From Tamarix chinensis (taxonomy: Eukaryota; Streptophyta; Magnoliopsida; Caryophyllales; Tamaricaceae): DNA of 64,000 nucleotides. The DNA is taken from positions 93,946,132-94,010,131 of the forward strand of contig CM060174.1 of the NCBI GenBank assembly GCA_030549775.1, read 5' to 3'. A program made the position numbers and the translations under genes. The notes beneath the pieces are model-generated. The model searched no databases. It was given only the letters and a program-made list of their open reading frames with translations, and was not told the DNA's origin. This document shows, piece by piece, positions 14,040-26,919 of the stretch; position 1 is the stretch's first letter; each line of letters starts with the position of its first letter.

Positions 14040-14649
14040 CGCAACACCCCAAAATTTACTACTAAAAAATTTTGTTAGAAGAATTAAGCATGGAAGCTAA
14101 AACAATAAAAACAAAGGGTGTTACCGCCATATTTGGTACGAGTCTCGTTTCCTCTACCATTTTTATATCGAGTGTTAAGGCTAAAATCATCACTCCGCTT
14201 AAATTAATAACATGCTTATAGAAATCAGAATAGAGAGAATGTTAGATAAACACTGTGCTAATTAAAAATAATAGCAGCATTTTATAACTCAAGAGAGAAA
14301 TTACAGGAGGACATAAGGGTCTAAATACAACCGAAAATAAGATAGCAAAATAGACACCGGATAGGTAATACCCTAAAAATTTCGAAAACCTATATTTTAA
14401 TAAATAACTTTTATTTGAAATAAAACTAGCTTTTAAAATTATTTATTTTAATTATTTTATAGATTTTAGAGTATGTAAATCTGGATAAGAGCATTTAATA
14501 AAATAAAATTTAATATTTTTCTAATTATCATATTATTTTATTTAAATAAATTTTCAAACTAGTATTTTACTATAATTATCTTTTTTAAGCCCATATATTT
14601 AATTATATTAAATTAAATCATTAAATAAACTTATTATCAAAAATATTAC

Positions 14650-15860
14650 ATCCTATTATATTATAAATTTAATTATTTCCAATTTTTCCATTTTTCCAAT
14701 TTCCTTTTCCTACCTTTTCTTTTCTTTCTCCTTTCCCCTATTTCTTTTTTTTCCTTCTTCCTGGCTTTGGGTCGCCCGACTGCCGGCCTGCTTCCCCCCC
14801 TCCTTGCACGTTGGGCCAGGCCCGCTCCATCCTCCCTTCTCTCCCTCGCGCACCGCCCAACACACCGAGCCCGCCCTCCTTCCTTATTTTTTTTTCTCGA
14901 CCGGTCGGCTCCCTTCTTTTCCTGCGCCGGTCCAGCTGCTCCGCACCTCCCCTCCCTTCTTCTTCTTCCACGCCCGACCACCTGCAAGCTTCGACCCCAT
15001 GTCTGCCACCACCGAGCTGCCCTGCAACTGCCACCACCTACCTCCCTCTCCCTCTCTCTCTTCCCCCATCATTTTTTTCCTTTTTCGAGCCAAACCGGCT
15101 CTTGGACCACACCCCACATGCTCTCCCCCTTTCCTTCTTCTTCCCTCTATTTCCCCTGCCAACCGACAACCCTGCCACCACTGCAGCACCGATCGGCCAG
15201 CCGCTGCCCCCTCTCTTCTCCCTATTCTTTTTCTCCATCTCCCCAGCCCTTCATTCTCTCATTTTCAAGCCCTTCTCCTTCCCCGAACTCCCTCTTCTCT
15301 CCTTCCTTCTCGCTCCATTCTTCTTCCCATTTTTTTATCACCGCCGCCCATCGCCGCTTGTACCACTGCACCCAGCCCCCGCGCCGCCTTCTGCCACCAC
15401 CTACTATCATCCTACGCCACCACAAGGCCCCCCAATCCACCCTTGAACCTCCGCACTTCCTCCCTTCCCCCCCCCTTCCTTTTTCTCCCCATTTTCCCCC
15501 TTACCACCGAGCCGCCTGCAACCGCCACTTCTGCCGCCGTCCGGCCACCTCTTCCGCCACCCAACCCACCATTCGACACCCTGCAACCCCCTCTACAACT
15601 TCCATGCATTAGTTAGTCGAAAACAGCCCTTGAACCCCTCCATTTTTCCCTCTCCTTTTCCTTCCTTCACAACTCCTCCACCCCGACCTTTCTCGGCAGC
15701 CAACTTCGCCGCCTTTCCGCCGCTGTCTCCGCCGCCGTATGCCGCCGTGAAACCACCCTTAGCCACCAACTACACCCCCTCTTCACTTCTGTACCACTCC
15801 CTTGCCTTGAAACCTCCCCCATCTACCCTCTTTTCTAGCCCAAAGACCCCAACCTGAAAA
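14650..15860 (+). repeat. Polypyrimidine (CT-rich) LTR segment
   Basis: Continuous C/T-rich sequence following the AT-rich LTR start. Three long open frames overlap here in all forward frames (281, 270 and 211 codons). They encode Pro/Ser/Leu/His-rich low-complexity peptides. The same block occurs at 26.92-28.19 kb in the sister LTR with similar but not frame-conserved peptides, so I do not call a gene. Confidence 0.75.
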
Positions 15861-16559
15861 TGGCTTATTTTTCTATCTTACCCCCTCTTTGAGCCCCTTT
15901 TCTTCTCCCATTCTGCATGAGACTCACGTTGTTCATGCAGCATGAGCTCCCCCTTCATTTTGAAATTTATTTGGCTAATCTTTAAGGTATAATAGTATTT
16001 TAAGTTAAGTGTTTTATTATTAAATAAATTTTTATAAAGTCTTATCCTTTTAAATTCTTATTTCTATCATAAATATGATGGATATTATTTTTAGGTGTTG
16101 AGTTGCTAATTATGCTTGGTAAGATTTGATATTTTGCGGTATTAAGGTAACCGTTAATCCTCCCTTAAATACATGAAAAAACGTATGCTAGCACATTAGG
16201 GGTTTAGTATGATTTTATGCATGTTTGGTGTGCTTAGCATGATATGTATATGGTTTCTTATATTGTTTGATAAAAAGGAAAAGCATGATAACTTTTGTGT
16301 CATATGTACGTATGTTAATTAAGGAAGGAGTTTGATTATTGATGGAAATGTTAAATGCTTGTTTATGATGTATCATGTTGCTAATGCATGAATAATGTTA
16401 TTGTTTACGGGTATGTTAGTAATTATGCTTATGAGGTATGTGAATCAATGTATGTAGTTGCTAATGAGTATTATGTTGAATAATGACAAGTTGGTGGACT
16501 TAGATGATAAAAATGAAGTATTAATATCATTATTTTATGTAGTGTTAGCAAATTCATAA

Positions 16560-17700
16560 AAATGGTGAATAAAGGGGTTGAGTGGAAATTTTATAAGTGT
16601 AAAGGGTATTTTGGTAATTTTGCAAGCAAAAAGGGTATTTTGGTAATTTTGTAAGCAAAAAGGGTATTTTGGTAATTTCAAAAGAAAGGTGTGGAATGAT
16701 AATTTATAAGTAAAATGATAAAAATTTGAAGTTGTGAGAAAGAAGGGTACTAGGATAATTTTGAAGGAAGAAGGGCAAAATGGTAATTTTGTGAGGGAAG
16801 ATAAAAATGGTAACTTTGGATGTAAAAGGGTAAAATAGTAATTTGTAAGAAAAAGGAGTGTTATGGTAATTTTACAAATAAAAGGGTATGGTGGTAATTT
16901 TTATAAAAAAAAAGGATATTATGGTAATTTGAAAGTAAGGGGTAGAAGAGTAATTTTGTAAATAAAATGATATTATGGTAAACCCGGTAGTAAGGGGTAA
17001 CTTGGTAATTATGATAACAATGAAAGATAATTTAGTAATTAAATTATGATTGTAGAAGGACAATTGGATAAGTATGATACTAGAGAAGGGTAATTTGGTA
17101 AATTAACCAATTAAAGGGCATTATGGTAATTTTAATAATGGAGAAGGGTAATATAGTAATTATAAATATGGAGAAGGGTAAAATGGATAATTATGATTAT
17201 GAAGAAGGGTAAATTAATATTGGTAGTTATGAAGAAGGGTAATTTGGGACTTATGATAATTAAAAAGGGTAGATAGCAATTAAAATAATTTAGAGGGGTA
17301 AAATGGTAATTATGATAAAGGAGAAGGGCAATTTGGTAATTTATCCAACTAAAGGGGCAATTTGGTAATTTAGCCGATTAAAGGGTAAAGTGATAATTAT
17401 TTAACCAACTAAAGGGGCAAAATTGTAATCATGATAAGGAAGAAGGGTAATTTAGTAATTTATCCAACTCAAGGGTAATTTAGTAATTATAACAAAGGAG
17501 AAGGGCGATTTGGTAATCTAACCAACCAAATGGGAAATATGATAAGTGTAGCAATTATGAGGGGTGAATGGTGATCTAAAAAGTGTAGGAGATAATTTGG
17601 TAACCTAAATTGGACAAGGGGTAATTTGGTAATTACGTAACCTAAGGAGTACTATAGTAAATTGTCAAGTAAGGAAGGAATACTTAGCAATTATATATGT
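16560..17700 (+). repeat. Tandem array of degenerate GGGTAATTTTGGTAATT units
   Basis: Dozens of imperfect units of about 20-40 bases, e.g. AAAGGGTATTTTGGTAATTT and AGAAGGGTAATTTGGTAATT, with spacers such as 'AATTATGATAA' and 'TTAACCAACTAAAGGG'. The sister LTR has the same array at 28880-29960. The minus-strand reading of short frames here is repeat translation only. Confidence 0.85.
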
Positions 17701-18359
17701 AAAGGCAAAATGAATAATTTGTACCTAAAATTTCCTTGGGATCGTGGAACTTTATAATATGATTAAATAATGTTGATTAGCCAAGTAAGAGTATTTGATA
17801 ATTAGTATGGCCTTAATGGTTTCTCTGTGATATCCTGGATAATCATCTGAATAAGAAACGATTAATGATATCCGAACGATTGAAAGTGAATAAGTATCGG
17901 ATTATCGTGCTTTTCATGATCACCTTAATTAAGACACTATTACTGAAAGTGAGAGACCTCGAGATTGGGAATGGTGACTCCTTAGGGGTCGCTACCCTAA
18001 GGACGTGGTTTAGTCCACGATTATTCTAGTATTTGCTGGTGTGCCTTTGTGCCCCAGCCAGGCCCTATATCTTACTCTTTCTAGCTCTACAGACCTAGTT
18101 AGGGGTTATGCATACTTATGGATTAGGTGTCCTTGTCGGTAGGGTACTGAGTTAGCTTTATGCACCAGTACAACCAGGGTACCTTTGTGTCCTTTGGTTC
18201 GTGGTTGAAGGGTACTGAGTAGCTGACATGCACCGGTACGACCGGTGTACCTTTGTGTCCCGGGTTATTGATCTCCCGTTCGAGGCAAATAAATATAATT
18301 GATGTGCTAATTAAAGAAAGGAAAGATACTAGTATTGAAAGTGGAATATTAATGAGCCG

Positions 18360-18720
18360 GGCCCAGATGATTATGATATTGAGTACCGGTCCACCAGTTA
18401 TAATAGTGGCCAGGAGCGTTGTGCCCTGGATGATGATTTTATATACATTCCGGTCCACCGGCAATAATAGTGGGGGTCCCGAGCTCAATAAAATCAGTTA
18501 TGTATGTGAATAAGATTATGGAAAAATACTAATCACTTATAGTGGAACACCATGTGAGTCGGGGCCAGACCGATCCACCGGCAAATAATAGTAGTCAGAG
18601 GCGTTCTGCCCTGTGTTTACCTTTCGGTCCACCAGAAATAATAGTGGTCAGAGGCGTTCTGCCCTGTGTGTTTACTTCTGGTCCGCCGGCTATAATAGTG
18701 GGGTTCTCGTACTCACATGG
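18360..18720 (+). repeat. CCGGTCCACCGG/TAATAGTGG motif array
   Basis: About six copies of a motif of the form (A/T)CCGRTCCACCGGCNATAATAGTGG, each followed by '(C)CAGGAGCGTT.TGCCCTG' or 'GGGGTYCC'. CCGGT..ACCGG makes the core an imperfect palindrome. Related arrays occur at 19.80-20.18 kb (reverse), 30.68-31.08 kb and 34.38-34.70 kb. Confidence 0.85.
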
Positions 18721-19025
18721 ATATAAAATATGAGATTGATGGAATGATGACGGAATAATGGCTTAAGGCCCGAATGTATTGATCTTACACTATGACATGG
18801 CTTAAGGCACAAAGTATCGATCGTGACTTATAAATTATTATGCATGTTATTGTTATGTATGCACCTCTAATTATTTATGTGTGTAGCTTGCATTATGTGC
18901 CGTATGCGGGCATGTCTTTAAGTGTGGTATTAAAGGGTTACTGTAACACCCCCAAATTTCACTCCTGAAAAAAAAATGAAATAATAAAGCGGAAGCTAGG
19001 AGAGAATTTGAGAAATATTACCGCC

Positions 19026-19072
19026 ACATCTAATACAAGATAAATGTCAACCATCTATCTCATGTTAGATGC
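19026..19072 (-). other. Terminal hairpin of family A LTR
   Basis: Two 21-base arms (19026-19046 and 19052-19072) pair on the LTR sense (minus) strand around a 5-base loop. The stem has one mismatch and a few G-U pairs. It lies between AGCCTT (sense, upstream) and GGCGGTAAT (downstream), the same place as the hairpins at 24206, 31570 and 35336, but with unrelated primary sequence. Confidence 0.75.
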
Positions 19073-19799
19073 AAGGCTAAAACCTGTCAAACAATTAAAT
19101 CCGAATTTTAAAAACTTATCAGCGTACGAGAAATTAAAAGTCAATTACAAAGCCATTGGAAATTTAAATACAACACTTGTAACTTCCAAAGACGAATACA
19201 GTTGAACAAAACAAATCCCGAAGGATCAATATCCGGATTGCCTACTCACTCAATTCAGGCCTTCCGCCCCAAAAAAATATCCAATCTTAAACCTGCACAA
19301 GAGGTATGCTCCCCACCATCAGTGGATCATCACAGGACCCATTCAACCAAGGTAGTATCAGTACGGGTCCAATACTGAGTAAATCCCACTACCCTATCTT
19401 ATGGGAGAGACGTAAACTATAACATCAAGTGCATATTGAATCATGGTACATTTACGTTGATATAATATTATGCATACTCAAAACCCACATCATAAGTCCT
19501 ACCATACATATATAATAACATGCGAAACATATATAACATTTATTTAAACATGTAAGTGTGGCAGCAAACATCTTAATCCAATAAGACATTCAGATAAACT
19601 AACCGAGCATTCATGGACAATATTAAACCAACCAATCAGGAATTTTTGGACAACGCCAAACCAAACCAAGCCGAATCGAGTCCTCTGCTCGTGGAAACGA
19701 GCAGCATGTAGTAATATAGATAATAAAAGCCGGCTATGGTTCGGGTAGACTCATTCTTTAGATCTTTGGTAAATATAATCGATTCACACCATATTCTTT

Positions 19800-20180
19800 A
19801 TCGATTCATGTGAGTGCGGGAACCCCACTATTATAGCCGGTGGACCGGAAATCATGCAGGGAAAAACGCGTTTGGCCACTATTATAGCCGGTGGACCGGT
19901 CATGCAGGGCAGAACGCTCCTGGCCACTATTATTCGCCGGTGGACCGGTCTGGCCCCGACTCACATGATGTTTCACTATAATTACTTTGTGTATTTCCCA
20001 TGTCTTAATATTATTACGTTCGGTTTGTTGAGCACAGAATCCCCCACTATTATAGCCGGTGGACCGGAAATCATGCAGGGCAAAACGCGCCTGGCCACTA
20101 TTATAGTCCGTGGACCGGTCATGTAGGGCACCCCGGCCCTAACCACTATTATTCGTCGGTGGACTGGTCTGGGTCCGGCT
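19800..20180 (-). repeat. CCGGTCCACCGG/TAATAGTGG motif array, reverse orientation
   Basis: Six copies of CCACTATTATAGCCGGTGGACCGG-type sequence, separated by 'ATGCAGGGCARAACGCG/CTCCTGG'. This is the complement of the array at 18360-18720, in the reverse-oriented nested LTR. Confidence 0.85.
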
Positions 20181-23100
20181 CAACATCTTCCTCTTTAAGT
20201 AATTAGTGTCTTAACATATCTTATTTGAAAGTACTTTACCCTTCACATTCATGACTAACTATATCCACACTTATCCTCGCAGGAGAGCCCGTCCCATATC
20301 TTGGGACTCTTATGCCCCTTATCACACCTCGATGTCCATTCCCTTTTACGCTTACTCAAAATTAAACCCAATTCCTAAGGGTGTGGGTTAAGGACCAACA
20401 CCTCGTGACATCAAACTCCACCCGCTATTAGCCTCTAGGGTTTCCCTTGAAACCCTAATTAAACCTATGACCTAACTTCCTCTTACTTCACTACTATTAA
20501 TTCGCTTATCGTCAAACACCTCATCTCATTTAGGTTCAATCCCAAATCATATCACTTTACTCATTGATTTCGTAGGTGATCGAAAAACCCTAGTTAGCCA
20601 CTCCAAACCCTAGCACATTTCTTCCCCCACAAGTAATCTCTCTACTTTTCATCTAACATTACTTACTTCCCATGGCGCCCATACTCGTCCTCCGTGTATT
20701 AAATTTCCACTCTTAACCCATCACTCTACTCTTCCGTAATTGTTCTTACTTCCACATTCTCCCCCATTTCATCCTTTCACCACACATGATATTATTAATT
20801 ACCTAACATGCATGTCCTAGAGGGTCACGTCATAAAATATCACAAACACAATAGAACAATCATTACACGCATGTCGTAAGGAATACATATAAGCATACCT
20901 CGGCTCCAAGTTGCGCTACAAGTAATTAGTCATTTAAAACATAAGGTACACCACATGGCATAACACATGGTACACAAGGCACATAACACACACGCATAGT
21001 TATTCTTAGTCACATTCTTACGAAACACCCATAAGTGGAGGTAGGTAGAAACTTACCTGGATCCGAAGCTAGCTAAGCGAGATAAGAGGGAGAGAGATCA
21101 CTAGTTCGAGGATCCACAATAAAGCTTTCCTAGATTACATCGAAACTAAGTTAGAAACTATCCTATCGATCAATAATTTCAACTATTATAATTTAATCGA
21201 TACAAGAGACACAAACTATTTTTCTTGGAAAACGTGTCCAAAACTTAGGACTTAAAAGCATAGCTCTATTAAGATGTAAGATTAGATATCAATCAAAACG
21301 AATTAATACAATTACACTTATGACATTTCAAACTAGTTTGGAAAGCCCAAGGAAGATAATCGATCATAAGATAATTTATCAAAGATAACTTATTCATTAA
21401 AATTTACAACTAAATAGGTAAATCAACCATTTGCATAGAACCAAATCCAAGCCGATTAGTTTAAAACATAACTTAAATGACTTAAAACCCAAAGATAGAA
21501 ATCAATTAGATAAAAGACGCATAACAAAATCGATTTTATAAAATAATCCCCGAAGATTAGGGTTTTTAATCCCCAAACTACGAATCGACCCAATCACTTC
21601 GATTACCTCCAATTGATAGTTTTAAAACACAATTAAACTAATTTTAGATAAATCCAGATAATCAATTTCAACAAAACAATCTTTCGATTAATCAATTCCA
21701 GATGATCAATTTTCAAAATTACGGTTTTAAAGCCCACGATATAAACTCAAGTAATTCAAATCAATTGATTCTAATTAAAGGTATTAGAATACAATTATGA
21801 TCATTTCAACTACTTTTATAAATTTAATTTTAGCAAAACAACTATACTAATAACTAATTTCATAATCTCACTTAAAATCTAGGGTTTTAGGCCCGAAAAT
21901 GCAATTCGGTAAAATTCTATAAATTTAATCAGATTGAATGTTTAGAAATGCAATTAAACACATTTTATAACATATCAAATAATCAATTGATCAAAATCAA
22001 TAAAAGAATTACCCAATTTAGCACAATTAGGGTTTTTGGGCCCGGAACGCAAATCCGATCAATTCTTGCCAAAACATATAAATTGACGGTTCGGAAATGT
22101 AATTAAATATATTCTAATGTAATTTATATAGTCAATTGAATGAAATAATCTGATTACACAATTCAATTTAAACCCGCGGAGTTTTGACCTAAAAATCCAA
22201 TTCTAGTCAATTACGCACAATTTTCCCAAATCAACACTTCCAATATAATATTAAATACATTTTAAATGATACTATAAAATTAATTGAGCGGAACGGCTCA
22301 ATTATACGACCCAATTTCATTACACCCAAATTTTGACCTAGGAATCAAATTCCGATAAAACCTGCAACAATTTCTCAAATTGACGGTTCCAAAATGAAAT
22401 TGGATACATTTTAAAACATATTGTATAATCAATTTATCAAAAATAGCTAAATCGGACGGATCCGAAAAATTTGGGCATAACCCGACCAAAAATCCAATTT
22501 TTCCAAAATTCCAACACAACCACACAATTAACCTATCCAAATCAATCTTACAGCACATATATACATAAACAAACAATCAATTTAGCTTTTCATAAGCTAA
22601 CTCATACTCAATTAACCAAATATATATTAGGGTTTTCAGAAAATTATACCAAATGAAAAACAGACAAATCGGGACAAAGGAAGGTCGAGGAAGCTTCGTC
22701 AAAGGCTGGGAGTGGCTCATCGGTGGTCAGCAGGCATCGACGGTGACAGGCGGCGGCGGCACGACCTGCGCGTTGCTGCTGTTGTGATGCCGCTGCTGCT
22801 CCTGTTGGTTCGGCCGCTGTTGCTGCTACTTCTGCCGCTGCTGCCGGCTGTTGCACAGCGTTGCCAGCGGTGGTCGATCGTGGTCGGCGAAGGAGGAGGG
22901 ATGGGCTGGGGAGAAGGAGAGAGGCGAGGGAGGTCGGCTAAGGTTAGGGTTGCGGGGCTGCGAACAGGGGCAAATCGAGAGAGGGGACTGACGGGAAAGA
23001 GAAGCAGGGAAAAAGGAAAAGGAAGAGAGGGGGGTCGAGGCGCGTTGAGGCGCAGGGTTCTTTTTTTTTCTTTTTTTTAAAAATACACATAAAATAAAAT

Positions 23101-24205
23101 ACTAAAAATATCAAAATATTATTGGAATATTTTATCTAAAATTTATTTAACGAAAATTTACTTTGAACAGATCCGAAGGCTTAAAATTATAAAAAGCTAT
23201 ATAAAGAATTTCAGAAACATTTTCGGAAGAATTTACCAACGAACATAAAAAATTATAATATTTATGGAAATATATTATAATGCCTCGAAAAATTATTTAA
23301 AAGCATATAATAAAATATTTAAGTCAAATTCAAATAACCGAGACTAATTTAAATAATTTCCGAAATCAGTTTTCTGTAAATCAAAAAGTGTAAAACAGAA
23401 GAAAATTAATTTTGGAAAGAAATTCTTAAATAAATCTTTTAAATTTAAAACTTCCCAAACGATTTTCGAAAAAAAATAATTTTAGAGTTGGAAATATTTT
23501 CTACGGATAAAATTATTAAAATAAAATTAACTATTTAAACAGAAATTCTATAACTTAAATAATATATTTCGTTAACGAAATATAACTCCAAAACAAAGCC
23601 GTAATCACACGACGAAGTTATAATCGAAAACAAATTTAAATTATTAAAAATCAAAATACGAGAAAGAACGGGAATATATATTTTTAACCGAGACTCGAAC
23701 TCATAAGAATATAATAAAATCATTGTCGTGAACAAATTTATCTAGAATGGTTCGCAACGACAACGATTAATTAAATTCAAATATGAATTCGAATCGTCGA
23801 TAAATCCATAAAACGAATCGAAATTAAAATAATTAATTGTTTATATTAAATTACGCTAATAAAATCATTAAACTTAATAAATCTGGATTTTAAAAATACG
23901 GGGTATTAATGTTATTCAGTACCGTAGTACTGAAGGGATTCCCTTTATGGGGGCCCTACCTATTCAATGGGCAGTGCCCTTGCAGGTATTTTCAGGTGCT
24001 ACTCAAGTGGGCTACGGGAAAGAGAGTAAGGAGTTATCCGGTATCGTTAGGGTTTTCTCTCTCTCTTTAAATTCCTGGTTTTAATGTTATGTGTTACTGT
24101 AACCACCATTGGTGGATTTTATTCTTGTAAATGACTTGATGCGCTACTCTGATTTATGTACGTTGAACTTCTTTCAATTGTATTTTATTTTTTTCTTAGC
24201 CTTAG

Positions 24206-24251
24206 CACTTGGTACTGGAACGGTATGAGTGAACCATTCTGGTACTAAGTG
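24206..24251 (+). other. Terminal hairpin of family A LTR
   Basis: The left arm starts CACTTGGTACTGGAACGGT and the right arm is ACCATTCTGGTACTAAGTG; a loop of 8 bases separates them. In RNA the 19-pair stem has one mismatch and three G-U pairs. Flanked by TTAGCCTTAG upstream and GGCGGTAATA downstream, about 100 bases before the LTR end. Confidence 0.75.
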
Positions 24252-24364
24252 GGGCGGTAATACTCCCAAAGTTCACGTTTTATTTATCTACTTCCGCTAA
24301 TTTCCTTTTTAATTAATGAAATTTTTCAGTAGTGAATTTTGGGGGTGTTATAGGATAGCCCTGC

Positions 24365-24611
24365 TATCACATGCTCAGAGGTTTCGGCCCAAGCGCCCTT
24401 GGCGAGGCTAGCAACCATCGTCTCATACAACTGAGCACTATGTCAAATATGTGCAACATCCCACAATAAACACATAAAGAGATGCATAGGAGGGACGTCG
24501 AGTCGTACCTGAGACAAAATATCGACATTAGTAACTATCAGGTAACCAGAAAGTACCCATATTCGCATGGCTCATTTGCTAGAAGCTTAGGGAAAGTCAC
24601 GGACCGTGACA
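24365..24611 (-). repeat. 3' LTR of the TRIM element
   Basis: 247 bp, colinear with 35592-35838 (shared blocks: GCTCAGAGGTTTCG, CACAATAA.CACATAAAGAGATGCAT, GGCTCATTTGCTAGA, AGTCACGGACCGTGACA). Being next to the polypurine tract (24612-24624) on the minus strand makes it the 3' LTR. Confidence 0.82.
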
Positions 24612-24624
24612 TTCTCCCCCACCC
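24612..24624 (-). other. Polypurine tract of the TRIM element
   Basis: TTCTCCCCCACCC on the plus strand, i.e. GGGTGGGGGAGAA directly upstream of the 3' LTR on the element strand. This is the expected site for second-strand priming. Confidence 0.7.
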
Positions 24625-25409
24625 AAAATTGCAAACGCCCTCGTTTGCACCATAGAGGGGTCCCAACATCACTTCCCTCCTTCTCAAGTATTGTCTTCCT
24701 GATAGTATTTTGATACTCGCCCAATGTTAGGAAAATATCGCGCAAGTACCATACATTGCCCTCAAGGCCCGTAGTCCAACCAACATCTCATACTCAACAT
24801 ATCTGTTGTGGCATATCCGACCCCTTCGTAGTGACAATCCATGTGCGCATGAGATTACCTCATCACGTGACCCTCAACAACTCATTTCAATGGCCTGGAT
24901 CCCGCACCAAACCACGTCCACCAATACTCCTTGTCAATGGACCCATGCGGCACTTACGACCCTTTGGCTTCACTCATTCGAAGCTGGTCGTGAAATACTC
25001 CAAAAATTTCTAATTTAAAAAATTATATTTAAATGAGATTTTATTATAAAAATTAATTAAATTAATTATTTTTATTAAAATAAAAGGGAATTAATTAGGG
25101 CTATTCAAGAAGAAAATAATAAATAATTTTTATTAGAAAAGTTTTGGCATTTTAGCTAATTAAGGATTTTATTTTAAAAATTAATTAAATAAATTATTTT
25201 ATTTAAAATAAGAAGGAGAAAAAAGTTTCAAATTTATAGGAATTTTATAGATAATTTAATTAGAGAAAATTAGGGTGTTTTGCTAATTAAAATTGAATTT
25301 ATGGAAAAACCTATTAAAAATCCAAATTTAGCTTAAAAAGGGATTTAAATATTATTATTTTTAAATATCCAAATATCATAATTAATTTAATTAACCTAAT
25401 ATATTATTT

Positions 25410-26603
25410 TCCCATTTCCCCTTTTTCCTTTTCTTTCTTCCTTTTTCTTTCTTTTTCTTTCTTCTTCTTTTCTTTTTCTTTTTCTCCTCCCCGACCTGGG
25501 CCAGACGCGACCCAATCCTTTCCCTTCTTCCTTCTTCCTTCTGCGACGCGGCCCAGCCCAACAACCCATCTTCTTTTTTCCTTTCCCGCGGCCCGCCCCG
25601 AAACGCCACTCCTCCTCCTTTATTTCCATCAAAACGCCGCGTTTCATTTAATTTCACCCCCTCACCGCTCTTGACCGCCCGATTCCCCTTTCTTTCTTTT
25701 CTTTTCCCCTAAACCACCCGGTCCGCGCATCCCTTTCTTCTTTCTTCTTCTTCCTCCCTAGCCCGTCGCCCATTTATAACTTCATCGACTGCACCGTCGC
25801 CATCGCCCGGGTTTTTCGCCGTCGATCTCGCCCCTTTGACCGACTGTTTTTCTCCCTTTCTCTTCCCCTTAATTCGCCAACCGCATAGACCAATCCTCCT
25901 CCCATTTCTCGCATAGCTTCCCTCTCTTTCCTGCTCGCATTCCCCTACCCCAAAACTGACTCCCACCAACCAACCATTGACGCCGGTGACCGGAACCCTA
26001 CTTGCCTTACCCCCTAGTTGACCCACAGAACCCTACCCTCTCATTTACACTCTATAAATACCTCCATAATAGCCTGTATTGAGCCTTTGATTTCCTTACC
26101 CATAATATTTCCCTTGTGCGCCGCCACCCCTTTAGACACCGTTGTCACCGCCTTCTGCCAACTTCGTCACCCTCTTTGCCCACCCAACTCATCCTTGCGC
26201 TGCCCTCTAACTACCTAAACCTCCCTCATCCCTCGATTTTTCTTGCACAAGCCACCACGGCTGTGCGAAGTAGCCCTCCCAACCAGCCCTTCCTTCCACC
26301 TCCACCACCCTTCGAACCACCCTTAGCCACCTCTTCCGCCACTTTTGCCACTCCTTTCACCTCCCATTCTATACTGCAGATCATCTTCTACCTTCCCCTA
26401 CCTTTCTTTTCCTCTCCCTCCCTCTCCTCCTCTCTTTCTCTCCTTCTTCCCCATTCGGCCGCCATCGCCGCCGTGCGCCGCCGCCCTTATTCTACTCCTC
26501 TCCCTCTAGGCAGTCTCAAACACCCTTAATTCCACCCTCATTCTACCTACTTTGTTCCCAGCCTTCAACTTTTTCCCTTTTCTTTTCTTTTTCCGGCCAC
26601 CGC
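25410..26603 (+). repeat. Polypyrimidine (CT-rich) LTR segment, left part
   Basis: C/T-rich sequence corresponding to the block of other family A LTRs. Open frames such as 26116-26529 are Ser/Pro/Leu low-complexity and not conserved. The block is cut at 26603 by the nested LTR; CCGCCGCCGCCGCC continues it at 31714. Confidence 0.7.
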
Positions 26604-26919
26604 TGTAATCCCCCAAAATTTTAGAAAACCTATAATTTAATAAATAAATTTTATTTGAAATAAATTAGCTTTTAAAATTGTTTAGTTTAATTATATTATG
26701 GATTTTTGAGTATATAAATTTGGATAGGAGTATTTAATAAATTAAAAATAAATATTTTGTTATTTTATCATATTATTTTTATTTAAATAATTTCTCAAAG
26801 TAATATTTTACTAAAATTATCCTTTTTGAACCAATATATTAAATTATATTGAATTAAATTATTAAATTAAATAATTTATCAAAAAATATTACATTTTATT
26901 ATTTTCTAAATTAAATTAA

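Larger units (their letters stand above)
18942..23910 (-). mobile_element. Family A solo LTR, minus strand, nested (4.97 kb)
   Basis: Left border TGTAACACCCCCAAATTTCAC at 18942; right border ACGGGGTATTAAT ending 23910 (expected ATTACA, decayed). Target duplication is GTTAC (18937-18941) and GTTAT (23911-23915), one mismatch. Read on the minus strand the module order is AT-rich start, pyrimidine block (about 23080-22680), a long AT-rich tract, the CCACCGG array (20.18-19.80 kb), terminal hairpin (19072-19026) and GTGAAATTTGGGGGTGTTACA. No coding domain is visible. Confidence 0.88.
14364..24352 (+). mobile_element. Family A solo LTR (about 5.0 kb), split by a reverse copy
   Basis: Starts GGTAATACCCTAAAAATT (ancestral TG altered) and ends GTGAATTTTGGGGGTGTTATA. 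An exact 5-bp duplication GGATA flanks it (14359-14363, 24353-24357). Its own parts are 14364-18941 and 23916-24352, about 5,015 bp. At the split, '..GGGTTAC' and 'TCAGTACCGTAGTACTGAAGG' join to match the uninterrupted '..GGGTTACTCAATACCATAGTACTGAAGG' of the 26604-31713 copy near 31285. This confirms the nested reading. Confidence 0.9.

Noticed and set aside
14767..15612. Open frame of 281 codons, Pro/Ser-rich, with overlapping 270- and 211-codon frames
   Set aside because: Lies in a C/T-rich LTR block where stops are rare; three frames are open at once and no domain or conserved frame is seen in sister copies.
16560..17700. Direct repeats with regular spacing suggestive of a CRISPR-like array
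   Set aside because: Units are degenerate, AT-rich and inside a plant LTR; spacers are themselves repeats.
22712..23080. Open frame of 122 codons with a Leu-rich start, resembling a signal peptide
   Set aside because: Sits in the reversed polypyrimidine block of a solo LTR; GCTGCTG-type repeat gives the Leu run.
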